Positions 1-10,341 are shown, counted from the first letter of the stretch. The stretch: 64,000 bases of DNA from Lyophyllum atratum (GCA_014905825.1 JACGCN010000005.1:62001-126000), one strand, 5' to 3'. The notes: generated from the letters alone by a model not told the origin. Numbers and translations: made by a program.

Positions 1-798
1 TCCACACACCATATCCTCGAACTCGTCATACCACTGTTGACGCAGTCGAGGATAGTCTTCTGGTGTAAGAAATTCGTTCGGAACTCGTGGCCGCTCGATG
101 GCTTTTCCTTTCCCTTTGTGACTTCTAGCGGCACGTAGCTCGTCTTCGTCGACACATTTGTACGGCTTCTGTCCCATACGAACACGTTCTTTGACAAAGC
201 TGAAGTCGCCTTCGTCTCGTGGGTTGAGCCGATACATTGGAGCTTCACTCTTTTGTATAGCTGCTGCATGTCCGAATTCCACTGGCTCGGAAATTTCATC
301 AGGATTTGCATCCCTATAGATTTCTCCTTGCATTCTGGCATATCGACCATCGGCCTGCACCATGGATGCTATCATAGCGTTCCATTCTGGTGGCATCCTG
401 GGATCGATCATCCATTCGGCATTCGGCTTTGGAATTGGTCTATCCCATAGCCTGCGTGATTCTGTAGTCGACGAGTCCGCTGGTTCCTCCATCGGTTCTT
501 CTGATATATTTATTTTCGGTTTTTCCTTGCGCTTCAGATGCGCCTTCACGTTCGGTTTTTTATCTTTCGATTTTTGAGGCGCCTCCTGCGCTTTTTGATC
601 TTGTAGCGGTCGTTTAGGTCGTTTCGGTGCACTCTCCCCCCCTTTCAGAGTACGCTGGTACTCTTCTTCGGGTAGGAGTAATGCATTATGATCTCGAGGC
701 AGGCTGTTAATAGCCCTGCCCTCGGTATCCGGTTCTTCTGAATTCTCGACCCTAGCTTTTCTACCAGGTTTACTATGTACAGGCGAGGGACCATGTAG
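1..798 (-). CDS. pol: Ty3/gypsy Pol N-terminal part, in frame behind a TGA (partial)
   Basis: From the codon after the gag-protease TGA (801-799) the same frame has 266 sense codons to the window edge with no stop. The encoded segment is lysine/proline-rich, then contains a conserved-looking block with a FSFVKERVRMG stretch, and ends in a segment (YDEFEDMVCG) resembling the lead-in to the reverse-transcriptase domain of fungal gypsy elements. No ATG near its beginning suggests independent initiation. Synthesis by stop-codon readthrough is the simplest reading (inference). RT catalytic motifs are not in the window. Confidence 0.7.
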
Positions 799-3700
799 TC
801 ACTCTTTTCGTTTCTCGATTGACCGATGGCGACGGAGGCGCCCATCGGTATCGTCGGCCTGCACTCGTTCTGCGGTAGTAGCGACTCCATTGACAATGAC
901 TTGTCCATTATCGAAGTCCAAGACCACATTATTGGCACGCATGAATGGTGTCCCCAATATAACGTCGTAGCGGTCGAAGTTAGCCAAGTCTAAATAGACT
1001 TGACCATCGAATCCCGGCATTCTCGTTCGAATGTTCGTTCCGTGATTTACTGTGGCTCGGCTACCCTTAGTACCGAGCTGCAGTATTAATGGCTTGTCCA
1101 AGGGGTTGACCTTGATGTCGGCGACCTGCGCAAACGCAGGGGTGAGCCCTGATGTGGTGCTCCCTGAGTCCCATAACGCCCAAGCGTCATACCCGCCGAC
1201 ATTTATATATGTGGCCAGGCACTCCTTGGCTTCCTTGGGATACACCGGGCGTTGGATCTTGTCCTTCCCTGCCCTCAGGTGTACTTTGCGTGTCGCGAGA
1301 GGCTCCTCTTCCTGATCATTATCATCAGGAGCCTCAGTCATCGCCTGCATCCGTTCGGTATCGGATTCCCGAGTGTAGTAGTCGTTATCATAGACTTCGA
1401 TTTCTAGTAATTCTTCGTCATCGTGCTCCGATTCCGGCAGCTCGTCACCGGTGTCGGTTTGCTCTGCGTCCAGCACGTCTTCGTCATCCGCATCTTCTCC
1501 ATCCTCAGGTGCCGCTGTGTGCGCGGCACGGATGTACGCCTTTTGAGGCTTGCGGGGTTGAGTGCAGTCTCGGATCATATGTGGTCCCCCGCAGTTGAAG
1601 CAACTGATATCCTTCGATGCGTTACCCATAGCAGGTTTATTGGCTGGCGCATCCGGTCTTGGTGAGGACTTAAAGTCCTTCCTATCTCGATCAAACCGAG
1701 GCCGATTATTCTGAGGTGCCGCTTTGGCCACATCTCTTGAATCCGATCTACCGTTGTACGGTCTTCTATTATTTGGGTTGTATGGTTTTAAATACACTTT
1801 TCGTGCTTGCATGGGTTTGGAAGCATCTCGTTGTGGAGCATGCCCTCCACGAGTGTCGTGTGATTTTCGCACTCCTGTCGTCGTTACCTTGCTGGTATTT
1901 GCGGTTCGCTCGTAGTATTCATTCGTTTTGGCCGCGTTTTCGTACGCCAATCCCAATGACAAGAATTCCGCAGCCGTATTGATTTCGGGATTAAGTCCTT
2001 CTTTAATTAAGAAGTCCCGCATATCCGTAGGTAACGCCCTGACAAATTTGTCCAGGAACGTCCACTCGCTAGTTTTGGTAGCCATGTTATGAGCATGGTA
2101 CACCAAGTCGTCGTGTAGGCCTTGTATGCCTTTCTTCGCTGAGTATTGCACCGAGTTGAATAGATCGCGTGCGTCTTGCATTGTCGACGGTTGTACAAAC
2201 CGATCGTAGAGGCCCATTATAACATCCTCGAACGTCCATTTTGACTGTTCGCGATGGATGCTTATAACATGTCGGTTATACCATCGCTTGGCTTCGCCAT
2301 CCAAGAATTCAGCTACTATAAGCATTCGTTCCTGGTCGCGGTCGGGTCCTCCACATTGACTAACAGCCATCAGAACGACTAGGTTCATTAGCCATTCTTC
2401 AAGGTCGGACAGCTTCGATCCCCCAGTATAGGAACCGACGGACTTAGCATCTGCTCGACGCGGTTTCATCCCATCGGGCAGTGACAACCGTACTGAGAGC
2501 CGCTCATGAATCAAGTCATGCAGCCGCTCATGCATCCGTTGCTGGTATTGTAGGCCAGCGGCTTGTATCCCATCTGCGACAGATTGACTGCGCCTTTGAG
2601 GGGGTGGCATTGAGAACGCTCGAGAGGGTTCTCGCGGTTCTCGCGGCTCTTGAGCCATTGGCTGTGCGTCGTCTATGCGCACGCGGTGCCGCCTTGGGGC
2701 TACTGGTGTTCCTTGAGGTTCCTGGTGCGGTTGCTCGTCGGGAATCGATCCCGGACCTTGAGAGGCCCACTGCCTCGCTTCTTCTTCTTCAACTGGTACG
2801 CGTCCTATGAACACGACGCCTTGGTCTTCGTAGTTGGAGAACCTGCTATGTCGCAGGTCTTCGTTCCTCATTTTCTGGTAGCTCACGCGGTCGTTCCATT
2901 GCTGCGCGCGTGGTACGCGCGATACGCGTTCTCGATCTCTTGGAATCTGTATCGCCCGTGGCGTTTCCCTGAGATCGATGCTCGCCGCTGGTTCCTGCTT
3001 GATAGGCACGACTTGTACTGACGACTGACTGGTCGATGGTTTCGACTCGTCAGCTCGTTCGAACGTAGGTAGGGGCAGTGTGCCCTCGCGCGCTCGACGC
3101 TCTCGTGCCACTGCATTCATCCGGCGTTGGTAGTCCTCACTGGATTCACTACGCTGTTGAGCTTGGTATAGTCCTGATACGCCATGCGCTGCGTTATCCA
3201 CGGGCTGGTTATATTCCGCAGCGATTGACTGCGGTGTCTTCGGTTCTACTCGCGCTGGTCGCGCACTCTTCGGTCTTGCTGCTGGTACAACAGTTTCGAC
3301 AACGGATGATGTATTGGACATCGGAGAACCCTTAGGGTGTTTCTCCCGATACTGGGTAACTACAATTTCTAACGCCGGTATATATCGTTCGAGGAAATTG
3401 TCGGCGTTCGTCGCCGTGTCTCGAGTGTCTCCATATACTGGATGCACTACTGAGTCCGCGCGCATTTCTAATCGAGATTGCCGGTAGACACTCTTAATGT
3501 CCTTGGTATCCCAGAATAATTTCAGGCGATACCTAATCGAATTTTGGGCGTGTACTTCCGGCTCGAATTCGTCGCTGTCGGATATATTATCGGGATCACT
3601 TTGTCGTGCATCCCCGGTTAATCCAAATCCTTCGAAGGCATTGGATATGGGTTGTAGACTATACGGTGTCCAGGGATCCGTAGTTTGACCCTCCTTAGCT

Positions 3701-4011
3701 ATGTAGGTCCGTCCAAGAGTGGCACGCTCCCTGTGTTTCCCTTTGTCCTGAGTCGGCCGCCGGCTGCTCTCGCCTCTCGAGCCCTGAGCCACGTCGTCGG
3801 CCCGTTGACCCACAGGCTTCGTGCCCTTTCGTTGTTTTCTCCATTCGGGTGAGTTCCTGGGTACGACTTGAGCGCTACCCGACTCTTCTCGCGGAGGTCG
3901 TCCTGGTGTGGTGGTTGCTTCCGCCGCAAATGGCAGAAGCTCCTGTTGGTCGAGCACATCATGGTTGCCTGATGTCTCGTAGTCGAATGCCGGCACGTTG
4001 GGGTTGTCCAT
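799..4011 (-). CDS. gag-pro: Ty3/gypsy Gag-protease polyprotein
   Basis: 1,070 aa. The long low-complexity N-terminus (about residues 1-480) is charged and proline-rich. A retrotransposon-gag capsid domain follows at about 500-690, with the characteristic WYNRH and LYDRF stretches. A zinc knuckle lies near residue 825 with spacing C-x2-C-x3-H-x4-C, one residue shorter than the usual CCHC spacing. A retropepsin-like protease occupies about 950-1,050, with the active-site DSGST motif and the distal YDVILGTPF motif. The capsid would package element RNA and the protease would cleave the polyprotein. The start is the first ATG, 107 nt inside the LTR. The ORF ends in TGA directly followed by CTA, and the same frame stays open afterwards as pol. 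Confidence 0.85.
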   Translation of the reverse strand: MDNPNVPAFDYETSGNHDVLDQQELLPFAAEATTTPGRPPREESGSAQVVPRNSPEWRKQRKGTKPVGQRADDVAQGSRGESSRRPTQDKGKHRERATLGRTYIAKEGQTTDPWTPYSLQPISNAFEGFGLTGDARQSDPDNISDSDEFEPEVHAQNSIRYRLKLFWDTKDIKSVYRQSRLEMRADSVVHPVYGDTRDTATNADNFLERYIPALEIVVTQYREKHPKGSPMSNTSSVVETVVPAARPKSARPARVEPKTPQSIAAEYNQPVDNAAHGVSGLYQAQQRSESSEDYQRRMNAVARERRAREGTLPLPTFERADESKPSTSQSSVQVVPIKQEPAASIDLRETPRAIQIPRDRERVSRVPRAQQWNDRVSYQKMRNEDLRHSRFSNYEDQGVVFIGRVPVEEEEARQWASQGPGSIPDEQPHQEPQGTPVAPRRHRVRIDDAQPMAQEPREPREPSRAFSMPPPQRRSQSVADGIQAAGLQYQQRMHERLHDLIHERLSVRLSLPDGMKPRRADAKSVGSYTGGSKLSDLEEWLMNLVVLMAVSQCGGPDRDQERMLIVAEFLDGEAKRWYNRHVISIHREQSKWTFEDVIMGLYDRFVQPSTMQDARDLFNSVQYSAKKGIQGLHDDLVYHAHNMATKTSEWTFLDKFVRALPTDMRDFLIKEGLNPEINTAAEFLSLGLAYENAAKTNEYYERTANTSKVTTTGVRKSHDTRGGHAPQRDASKPMQARKVYLKPYNPNNRRPYNGRSDSRDVAKAAPQNNRPRFDRDRKDFKSSPRPDAPANKPAMGNASKDISCFNCGGPHMIRDCTQPRKPQKAYIRAAHTAAPEDGEDADDEDVLDAEQTDTGDELPESEHDDEELLEIEVYDNDYYTRESDTERMQAMTEAPDDNDQEEEPLATRKVHLRAGKDKIQRPVYPKEAKECLATYINVGGYDAWALWDSGSTTSGLTPAFAQVADIKVNPLDKPLILQLGTKGSRATVNHGTNIRTRMPGFDGQVYLDLANFDRYDVILGTPFMRANNVVLDFDNGQVIVNGVATTAERVQADDTDGRLRRHRSIEKRKE

Positions 4012-4118
4012 TGTTGACGTTTGATGCGCTGGCGTCCGCGTGGTTGTGTTGATGCCGAGGAGTTTTTAGAGTAGAGATGATAGTCGTAGTAATAGATAAG
4101 CTGGGTAGCTTAAAAAAA

Positions 4119-4287
4119 TGTAACGGGTGTTACGGTTGCCCTTGCGGTTCACGCTAGTCGTAAGCTTGACCAGTCTCTGGTTATTGCTACGTCTAGGTGA
4201 GTTTACAAGGGGCTTGTTTGTACGTATTTACAGTAGATGCTTTAACCGGCGACGCCCAAGGCGTCGCCAAACACCGGAGCCCTTACA
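4119..4287 (-). repeat. 5' LTR of the Ty3/gypsy element (inferred)
   Basis: On the minus strand this 169-bp segment begins TGTAAGGG and ends GTTACA, giving short inverted ends (TGTAA...TTACA). It lies between the point where the copia reading frame breaks and the 107-bp leader of the gypsy gag ORF. A perfect 9-bp stem with a 3-nt loop (4248-4268, arms GGCGACGCC / GGCGTCGCC) lies within its first 40 nt. The other LTR is outside the window, so the ends cannot be confirmed by comparison. Confidence 0.6.
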
Positions 4288-6250
4288 TAGTTCGTTCGTT
4301 TCCTATGACCCTCGATCGGACGCAGCTATCCGCGCGCGACTGTACGTATTTGAGCTTGTTGTAAGATTCGTTCAGCGTGTGCCACCAATCGTATCCGCCC
4401 TGCATCATGCCGTATAGGGTTTTGAGGAGAAGGCACACCTTCCCCTCCCCCCCTCGAAGCCCGGGCGGAACGCGCATGTATACGATGTGTCGGTTGACAC
4501 TGTTGAGGTAGGCGGATACGAAGTCTATCTGCCACAGGTGAAGGCCCAATTTGGCGGCGATGGCAATGGTGATGCGTAGGGACTCCAGTCGTACCACGGC
4601 GGCATACGTTTCGTCGTAGTCTTCCCCATGTACCTGCGTGTACCCTTTCGCGACTAATCGAGCCTTGCGTTTCACTATGTTGCCATCGGCATCGTATTTG
4701 TTGGCGAAGACCCACATGCAACCTATAACCTTCTTGCCCTCGGGTACCTCGGATTCATCCACCAACCGGAATACCTCGCGCTTCTGTAACATCTCGAGTT
4801 CTGCTTCCATCGGCGGGACCCACAGGTCCGGTCGCCGCATGGCCTCCCCATAGTGTTTGGGTACGTGTGTGTCGGAGGAGTCATCGAGGGAAGCGAGATA
4901 CGCGTGGGCGCTGTCTGTCAGGAGTGCTTTGGGACGCTTTCTATTAGTGGCCCAGTCCTCCCCTGCTGCTTTAGCTGCGTCTTCTACCTCCTGAGCTTCG
5001 CGCGAAGCAATGACTGCAGAGGAAGGTGCTGAGGTGGTCAGGCGGCTAGAGCGTCGCAGCGCGGGTGGTGCATCCGGGGTAGGGTCAGCGCCGGTAGTAG
5101 TGACATTACCGTCACCGGCGGGGTTAGATGGTGCTGCAGAAGTCGAAACTGGATGTAATGGGCCGTCTTCTCGGATCCGTGGTGCGACCGGTTGTTTGGC
5201 GTGTATGATGGCGGGGGTGGTAGGATTTATGATAGGCGCGTCGTCTCCGAGCAAACCGTCGTCTTCGTGCACTGTGAGCGTTCGGTGTCCAATACCCTCC
5301 TCGAATATGACGTCTCGGCTAGTAATAATAGCCCGAGAGGCACGATCAAACAATTTGTATCCGTTTTCCGAGTAGCCGACCATGACATATTTGATCGATC
5401 GGGGGTCTAGTTTCGAGGTGACGAGTTCTTCTGGAACCTTGGCGAACACGTCGCATCCGAAGGGCCGGAGGTGTGCCACGCCTTGTCTCTTCTTTGTCCA
5501 TTTCTCTTCAGGAACGACTCCAGGGTGTCGGGATGATGGGATCCGGTTTCGAAGGTAAATGGCGGTGGCGGCGGCTTCCACCCAGAGGAATTTTGGAAGT
5601 CCACTATCAGCGAGCATGCATCGTACAGCTTCGATAATAGTGCGTATACACCGTTCTACTAGGCCATTTTGACCATGGGCATACGGGGTGCTGAATTCTA
5701 AAATTATACCATGTGCTTGGCAGTAGTCGCGCCAAAGTTCGTTGAACCATTCCCTTCCGGCATCAATTCTGACGTACGTCAACTTCTTTCCCGTTTGTCG
5801 TTCTGATTCTTTGTGGTAGATTTCAAAGGCCGTTAACATTGTTTGCGCGTCTTTCCTCGACAAGAAGAATCCCTTCATCCGCACGGTGCCACCATCGACG
5901 CAGAGCATCATATACACTGCACCACCAAGTGAGGCGACGCTCGCTGGCCCCCATAGATCGATGTGGACCTTTATATTAGGGTCAGCCTCCGGCGTGACAT
6001 GGCCATCATACGGCCGAGCTGCATGCTTGCCGTATACGCAATCCTCGCATACACCCTTTACTTCCATATCTCCTTTGATGTGAAGTCCGTTGACGAGTTT
6101 CCTTTTCACGAGGTCACGAATGCCGGTTACACCTGCGTGGCCGAAACGTCTGTGCCAAACGTCGAGGGAAACTGGGATGTCGAGTGATCTAGCCACCATA
6201 CAGAAGGGTGTGGTACCGGTCTCGGCAGCGATACGAGCTGCCTCGTGTGC
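4288..6250 (-). pseudogene. gag-pol: Copia integrase-RT half, truncated at the gypsy LTR
   Basis: Continues in the frame of the upstream gag-protease after the TGA. It contains the GAG-pre-integrase block (WHRRFGHAG), then the integrase catalytic core with its three acidic residues recognisable in HIDLWGP, RIDAGREW and the glutamate of GQNGLVERC. A proline-rich linker follows, then the start of reverse transcriptase (GYTQVHGEDYDETYA, QIDFVSAYL). Coding homology ends at about VIGNERT, where the gypsy LTR begins. The YxDD catalytic centre and RNase H are missing, so the copy is dead as an autonomous element. Confidence 0.85.
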
Positions 6251-7762
6251 TCATTTGGTGGAGATAAAATTCGCCTCAAGGTTTGGTGGGATTGCACTGC
6301 TGGTCTCCAAGAGGTATAGGCCACTGGTGCCTGTTCCTAACATGAATACTCGACCGTCAGGGGAATAAAACGCCGCCTTTCCTCCCGAGAAATGTACGGA
6401 GTATCCGGCGTTGTCGAATTTAGCGATGGAGATAAGGTTGGCGCTGAGGTCAGGGGTGTGGAGTGCATTGGAAAAGATGAGTTCGGTTTCATGCCCGTCC
6501 ACCACGACATACTTCGTGACTGTCCCTTTTCCTAGAATCCTGAAGTTCCCTCCTTCGTTTGCTGACTGTCCTTGTCGTGGCGGGTCGAATTTAACATAGT
6601 CCGTGAAGTCGGAGCGCTCGATGAAGCAATGGTCGCTCGCACCGGAATCCGCATAGGTGAGTTTTCGTCTGGACGCGATCATAGCTTTCGTCTGATCGAA
6701 GTCCGTGAAGTAGGTTTCAGTCGCATCCGGGTGTCCCTCCAGGATCGCCCTCGGAGCAAACTGCGCCTCGACAGGGGACAAGTTGTATGCTGGGAGGTCC
6801 TCGTTGGCTACACACGCCATGAGTGCGTAGGTTACGCGTGAGGAGTTGGATGTGGTGTTGGAAGGGGTGGCGTCCGCGATGTTCGCAGTCGCTGTCGGTG
6901 TGTTACTTTTGGCTGGGGTGGATGTGTTCTCGGCTGGCGAGGTGCGTCCGCGGTTTCTGAAGTGAGGAGGGAACTGACCCTCTTTTCCTCCACCCTTCCA
7001 GTAGCAGTTTTCGATTGTATGGCCAGTGCGACCGCAGTTTGTGTTGACACACTTCAAGTCCGAGTTCGACGATTTCTTCGAGGTCTTGACCTGGAGAGCA
7101 GTGGCAGAGGGTGCGCTGGGTGCGTTCTGTTCCTTTATACGTTCCCAGTGGAGTGTTAACGTGGCTATAGCATCGGCCGACGTCTGGGCGGAGTATAGTA
7201 TCGAAACGATGACGTTCCAGTCTTTTGGTAACGACGCCAACACTATAGCTTGAAAAGCTTTATCATCTACCTTCGCTCCCTTCTCTACAGCCATCGTCCA
7301 TCTGGTACGGAGGAGGGAGATATGCTCGGCAAAGTCTCCATTATCGGAGAGCTTGGTGTTGCGGAGCGTTCGTTCAGCGAGGGCTGAGGCGTTTGCGTCA
7401 ACCTGACCATAAATGGCGGTAAGTGACTTCCATGCCTCGGCAGCCGTACCATCCTGTTTAATCCCGTACCCCATGGGGTTCTTGCTATTATAGACGATGA
7501 GGGCGAGGACCCATGCGTCCCGCTTATTCCATTCGTCGATGGATGGCGATTTCGATTCCCATTCGGTGGGTTCAGCTGGAAGTGCGGGGAGCGGGGTGTC
7601 TGGTGGTGGAGAAGGTTTAATGATGTGTCCTTCGAGATATCCGAGGGCGCCGCGTAGTCTGGTAGTGACGAGGATGCGATTCTTGAATCCCACGAAGTTT
7701 GTTCCATCGAACTTGTATTCTTCCGCCCAAATGGGAGGGTTACTGCTGCTATCTTTAGACAT
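6251..7762 (-). pseudogene. gag-pol: Copia gag-protease half of a broken gag-pol
   Basis: 503 codons. The N-terminal capsid region (about 1-230) is a UBN2-type copia gag. A zinc knuckle follows near 240 (C-x4-C-x4-H-x4-C, CVNTNCGRTGHTIENC). The aspartic protease near 370 carries DSGASDH. The beginning of the GAG-pre-integrase region follows. The frame then meets TGA at 6253-6251, but the same frame continues without interruption into the integrase. In copia elements gag-pol is normally a single ORF, so this TGA is best explained as a nonsense mutation (inference). Start chosen as the first ATG after the leader. Confidence 0.8.
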
Positions 7763-7867
7763 AGTGTAGGTTTTGTTTTGTGTCGAACTGGTGTTGTAAT
7801 GTTAATGTGTTTTGTAAGTTCGGTGTGAGGTCGTTGTAAGCGTGCCTTGTAAGCGCTAGCGCAAGCG

Positions 7868-7881
7868 GGAGCCCGATAACC
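7868..7881 (-). other. Candidate copia primer-binding site
   Basis: Immediately inside the LTR, the minus strand reads GGTTATCGGGCTCC. Some copia elements prime from the anticodon arm of a tRNA rather than its 3' end, with a PBS starting GGTTAT. This sequence fits that style, which would imply a half-tRNA primer. It is an inference from position and a short match only. The rest of the leader (7763-7867) shows no other feature. Confidence 0.4.
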
Positions 7882-8210
7882 TGTTAGAGTCTGTAGACGG
7901 TGGGCACACTTGGGTGATAAACGAGTGTATTCTCTCGAAGTCTACATACTGTTTATATAGTATTCTATAAGTAAATTTTCAATGAAAATTGTAGGTAAAA
8001 TTGTAACTGCTTTGTAAGTACTTTTATTTTTACTGAATAGAAAATGTTCTCGACCCTCGGTGTCGAGAACTTGGAACTTCTAATTTTAGTATCACGATCG
8101 AGAATGATGACCGAGCATCGAGAGTGATGACCGAGCATGCCGGGTTGGCAAACAAACCGACCTCGGTACCTTAGCCTTGAAGCGGGCTTGGGCAAGTCCA
8201 AAGTCTAACA
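7882..8210 (-). repeat. 5' LTR of the Ty1/copia element
   Basis: 329 bp with inverted ends (TGTTAGA / TCTAACA in plus orientation 7882...8210) and canonical TG...CA termini. It contains a perfect 9-bp inverted repeat with a 7-nt loop (8046-8054 / 8062-8070, GTTCTCGAC arms) and a 20-bp direct repeat in tandem (8097-8116 and 8117-8136, one mismatch). The second LTR is not in the window. Confidence 0.7.
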
Positions 8211-9297
8211 ACTACTATATGGAAGAAACGCTGACATACCCGGGGTGCACAGCCGTCTCGAAGATATCGTTCAAGGGCAGAACGGCTCTTTTTCAACTTC
8301 TTACACTGCTTCGTCTGCATACGCGAACCAAATAGCCTCACGTCCAGTGCTTAGGGTATGTGTTCCGAGGTTTTACCCCGGATGACAATCTCCCTCACCC
8401 GGGAAACCTGGTATCTGTTCAGCCCCTTCGGCGCAATTCCCCCAGCACCGCAGTATCTGTAACTTCCGACACCTTCGACTGGGATTCGGATGACTCGGAC
8501 ACGACGGCGGTGGGTAATGGAAGCCCCCGAAAGCCAATCCTCAGGACGGGATCCCAGATCCTCCACCATGGTCCCAGAAGGCCCAAGTATACGCCCGTAC
8601 CAGATTGCACTTCGCGAGATGGCTATCATATCTTTCATGGGATAGGATCCAATCAATACACACCTGCAAGCTCTGTGGCTTCCGATGCTCGGAGAAGAGG
8701 TGATATGCAGAACCATGGTCCCTCACGGAAGTCTCCCATCGGTCGACGGACTCGTGAACGGTGGATCGTCAATAAACTCTCTATACGTTTTTTTTTTTTT
8801 TTTTTTTTTTTTTTGTATCATATTATTCTGCTCGAGGCGCATTGCGCCCTTGGTGCAGTTTACATGTGGTCAGGTAGTTAGTTACTCTAGGTACGTAGGG
8901 CCCAGAATGCCACACCCCCCCGCTATGCGGAGAATGAGTGAGCCGGCGTATCCACCGCCGTTTTAGACTGCCCCTACCCTCTAAGTCCTGAAGAATGCAT
9001 CGATGTGTGAGGTGGTGGTGTCGGCGACGAGGGCCTGCGAGGCAGGCGGTGGTATGACGAGCAGCACGACAGTGCGCCCAACCAAAGTAGGAGTGAATAT
9101 TTAAGGTTCAAGTTTATGGAGGGCCTAGGAGTCGAGTGCCGTCGGAGAGGTGAGGGGGGGCTCTATACGTATATGGACGTTTCCGCTCTATGCCTACCTC
9201 AATTTCCCTCCCCCTGTTGTAATCACAATTATATATCTGCCCAATTTATCAATTCACCGACTCTGACGTTGGATACAGGAGACCGGATACCAGAGAA
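8211..9297. other. Intergenic; long poly-T tract, no supported gene
   Basis: Contains an uninterrupted run of 27 T (8788-8814). An open stretch at 8360-8787 on the plus strand has gene-like codon content (Ser/Asp/Pro-rich) but no domain, and it runs into the T tract. It might be the tail of an older gene broken by the copia insertion, but I cannot support it as a CDS. The remainder shows nothing recognisable. Confidence 0.5.
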
Positions 9298-10134
9298 TCA
9301 GAAAGGTTTCATATCCTGAAGAGTGATGAGGACCGCGTGGCTGAGGTGCACGCCGCTCAACGTATTATCACACTCTAACGAGAGGTCACCTACCCTTGCA
9401 TGGAGACGGGCATACCCATAGAGGACAAGTACCGACCTGCAGCCCCGGTACCAGTGCCTATGCCATCGATGTTCGTTAGCAAAGCGATTCGACCTCGAAA
9501 TATCTGGACATACCGGCGAATCACCGACACAAACGACGTACAATTCATGTTCTCAATTTGTATCTCCGTGACGAGGACCTGCCGCGGAGGCGATAAAGGA
9601 GTGTTTGCATTCCTCGGTTGGGATAGCTTGGATCGCTGAATGTCTCATCGACTGGTGTACAGCATATCGATGTAGGATGTGAACGTACTTCATAAACACA
9701 CGACTTCGTAAGCATACAATACACCTCGCATAGCACGCGGAAAATCTTCTGCGAGGCGCCTTATATGACGTTCTGCATGCTGACAATACGAGTCAGGAGT
9801 CGAGAAAACGACGAAAAGCAGCGGGGAAGGACATACTTCTCGGCCAGCCCAAGTATCTCCTTCTGGAAGCATCCGAACTTCCTCTTCACCTGCTTCTGTC
9901 GCGAAGTACGATTGACCTGAGTTGGGTAGAGAAGTCGTTCCGTCAGCTTATGTACACCGTAAGCCTGGGACATCGATGAGCGCCGTGGAAGGCGTCGTGG
10001 CTGATCTTCAGGTCTGTCAGTTCGATGGCGCAGTCGAGGAAAGCCCCAGTTTTGTAGCAAAACAGTGATGGTGGTGGCAAGATTGAAGACGGCCACCGCA
10101 CGGAGTCACGGACTAGGGTCACCGTGGTGTGGCC
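9298..10134. repeat. Duplicated upstream block of the F-box array (copy 1)
   Basis: About 800 bp of non-F-box sequence that recurs, diverged, at about 15,540-17,150, in each case just upstream of an F-box gene. On the minus strand both copies keep a possible short exon-intron-exon: a Glu-rich coding segment ending at a GTATGT donor (near 9835 here), an intron, and a segment reading RHxRRLAE. In this copy the upstream part is frame-disturbed, so it looks like a decaying gene fragment. Confidence 0.5.
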
Positions 10135-10159
10135 GAGAACGCGTCGTGATCACGTGAGG
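10135..10159 (+). promoter_or_regulatory. Conserved promoter block upstream of F-box gene 1
   Basis: A 25-bp block conserved upstream of all three F-box genes in the array (24 of 25 positions identical), 183 bp before the ATG here. It joins an ACGCGT (MCB-like) core to TGATCACGTGA, which contains a CACGTG E-box for bHLH factors. Conservation where flanking sequence has diverged is the evidence; the binding factors are inferred. Confidence 0.5.
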
Positions 10160-10341
10160 TTTCACGCGCGTCGCGACTCAGACTCGGAATTCTGTCCCTG
10201 CCCTCGACATCCTCACTTCCCTTCTTCGACCTCTGGCAGCGAGTTCATACAATTTTCCACCCTGAAGCGACATTATTTACTTGAATGATTCTCTAACAGG
10301 AATCAGTATCCGCTAAACGTTCGACACGTACTTCCATCGTC

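Larger units (their letters stand above)
1..4287 (-). mobile_element. Ty3/gypsy LTR retrotransposon, 5' part, running off the left edge
   Basis: The element reads on the minus strand from a 5' LTR (4287 down to 4119) through a gag-protease ORF (4011-799) and an in-frame pol ORF that is still open at base 1. The 3' part (reverse transcriptase, RNase H, integrase, 3' LTR) lies outside the window. It has inserted into the reverse-transcriptase region of a Ty1/copia element: the copia reading frame stops abruptly at the LTR edge near 4288. The Ty3 assignment rests on the retrotransposon-gag domain, zinc knuckle and retropepsin order; the RT that would prove it is not visible. No primer-binding site could be identified next to the LTR. 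Confidence 0.85.
4288..8210 (-). mobile_element. Ty1/copia LTR retrotransposon, truncated by the gypsy insertion
   Basis: The element reads on the minus strand: LTR (8210-7882), leader with a primer-binding-site candidate, then one continuous gag-protease-integrase-RT reading frame from 7762 that is cut at about 4288 by the gypsy LTR. The frame carries one in-frame TGA at 6253-6251. The rest of RT (including the YxDD motif), RNase H and the second LTR would lie beyond the gypsy element, outside the window. The gene order protease-integrase-RT defines it as copia type. Confidence 0.85.

Noticed and set aside
645..938. 97-codon minus-strand frame over the gypsy gag-pol junction
   Set aside because: Different frame from both gag and pol and without a domain; a shadow.
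8360..8881. 173-codon frame ending in polyphenylalanine
   Set aside because: The tail is the T tract and the start has no gene context; at most the end of a broken gene.
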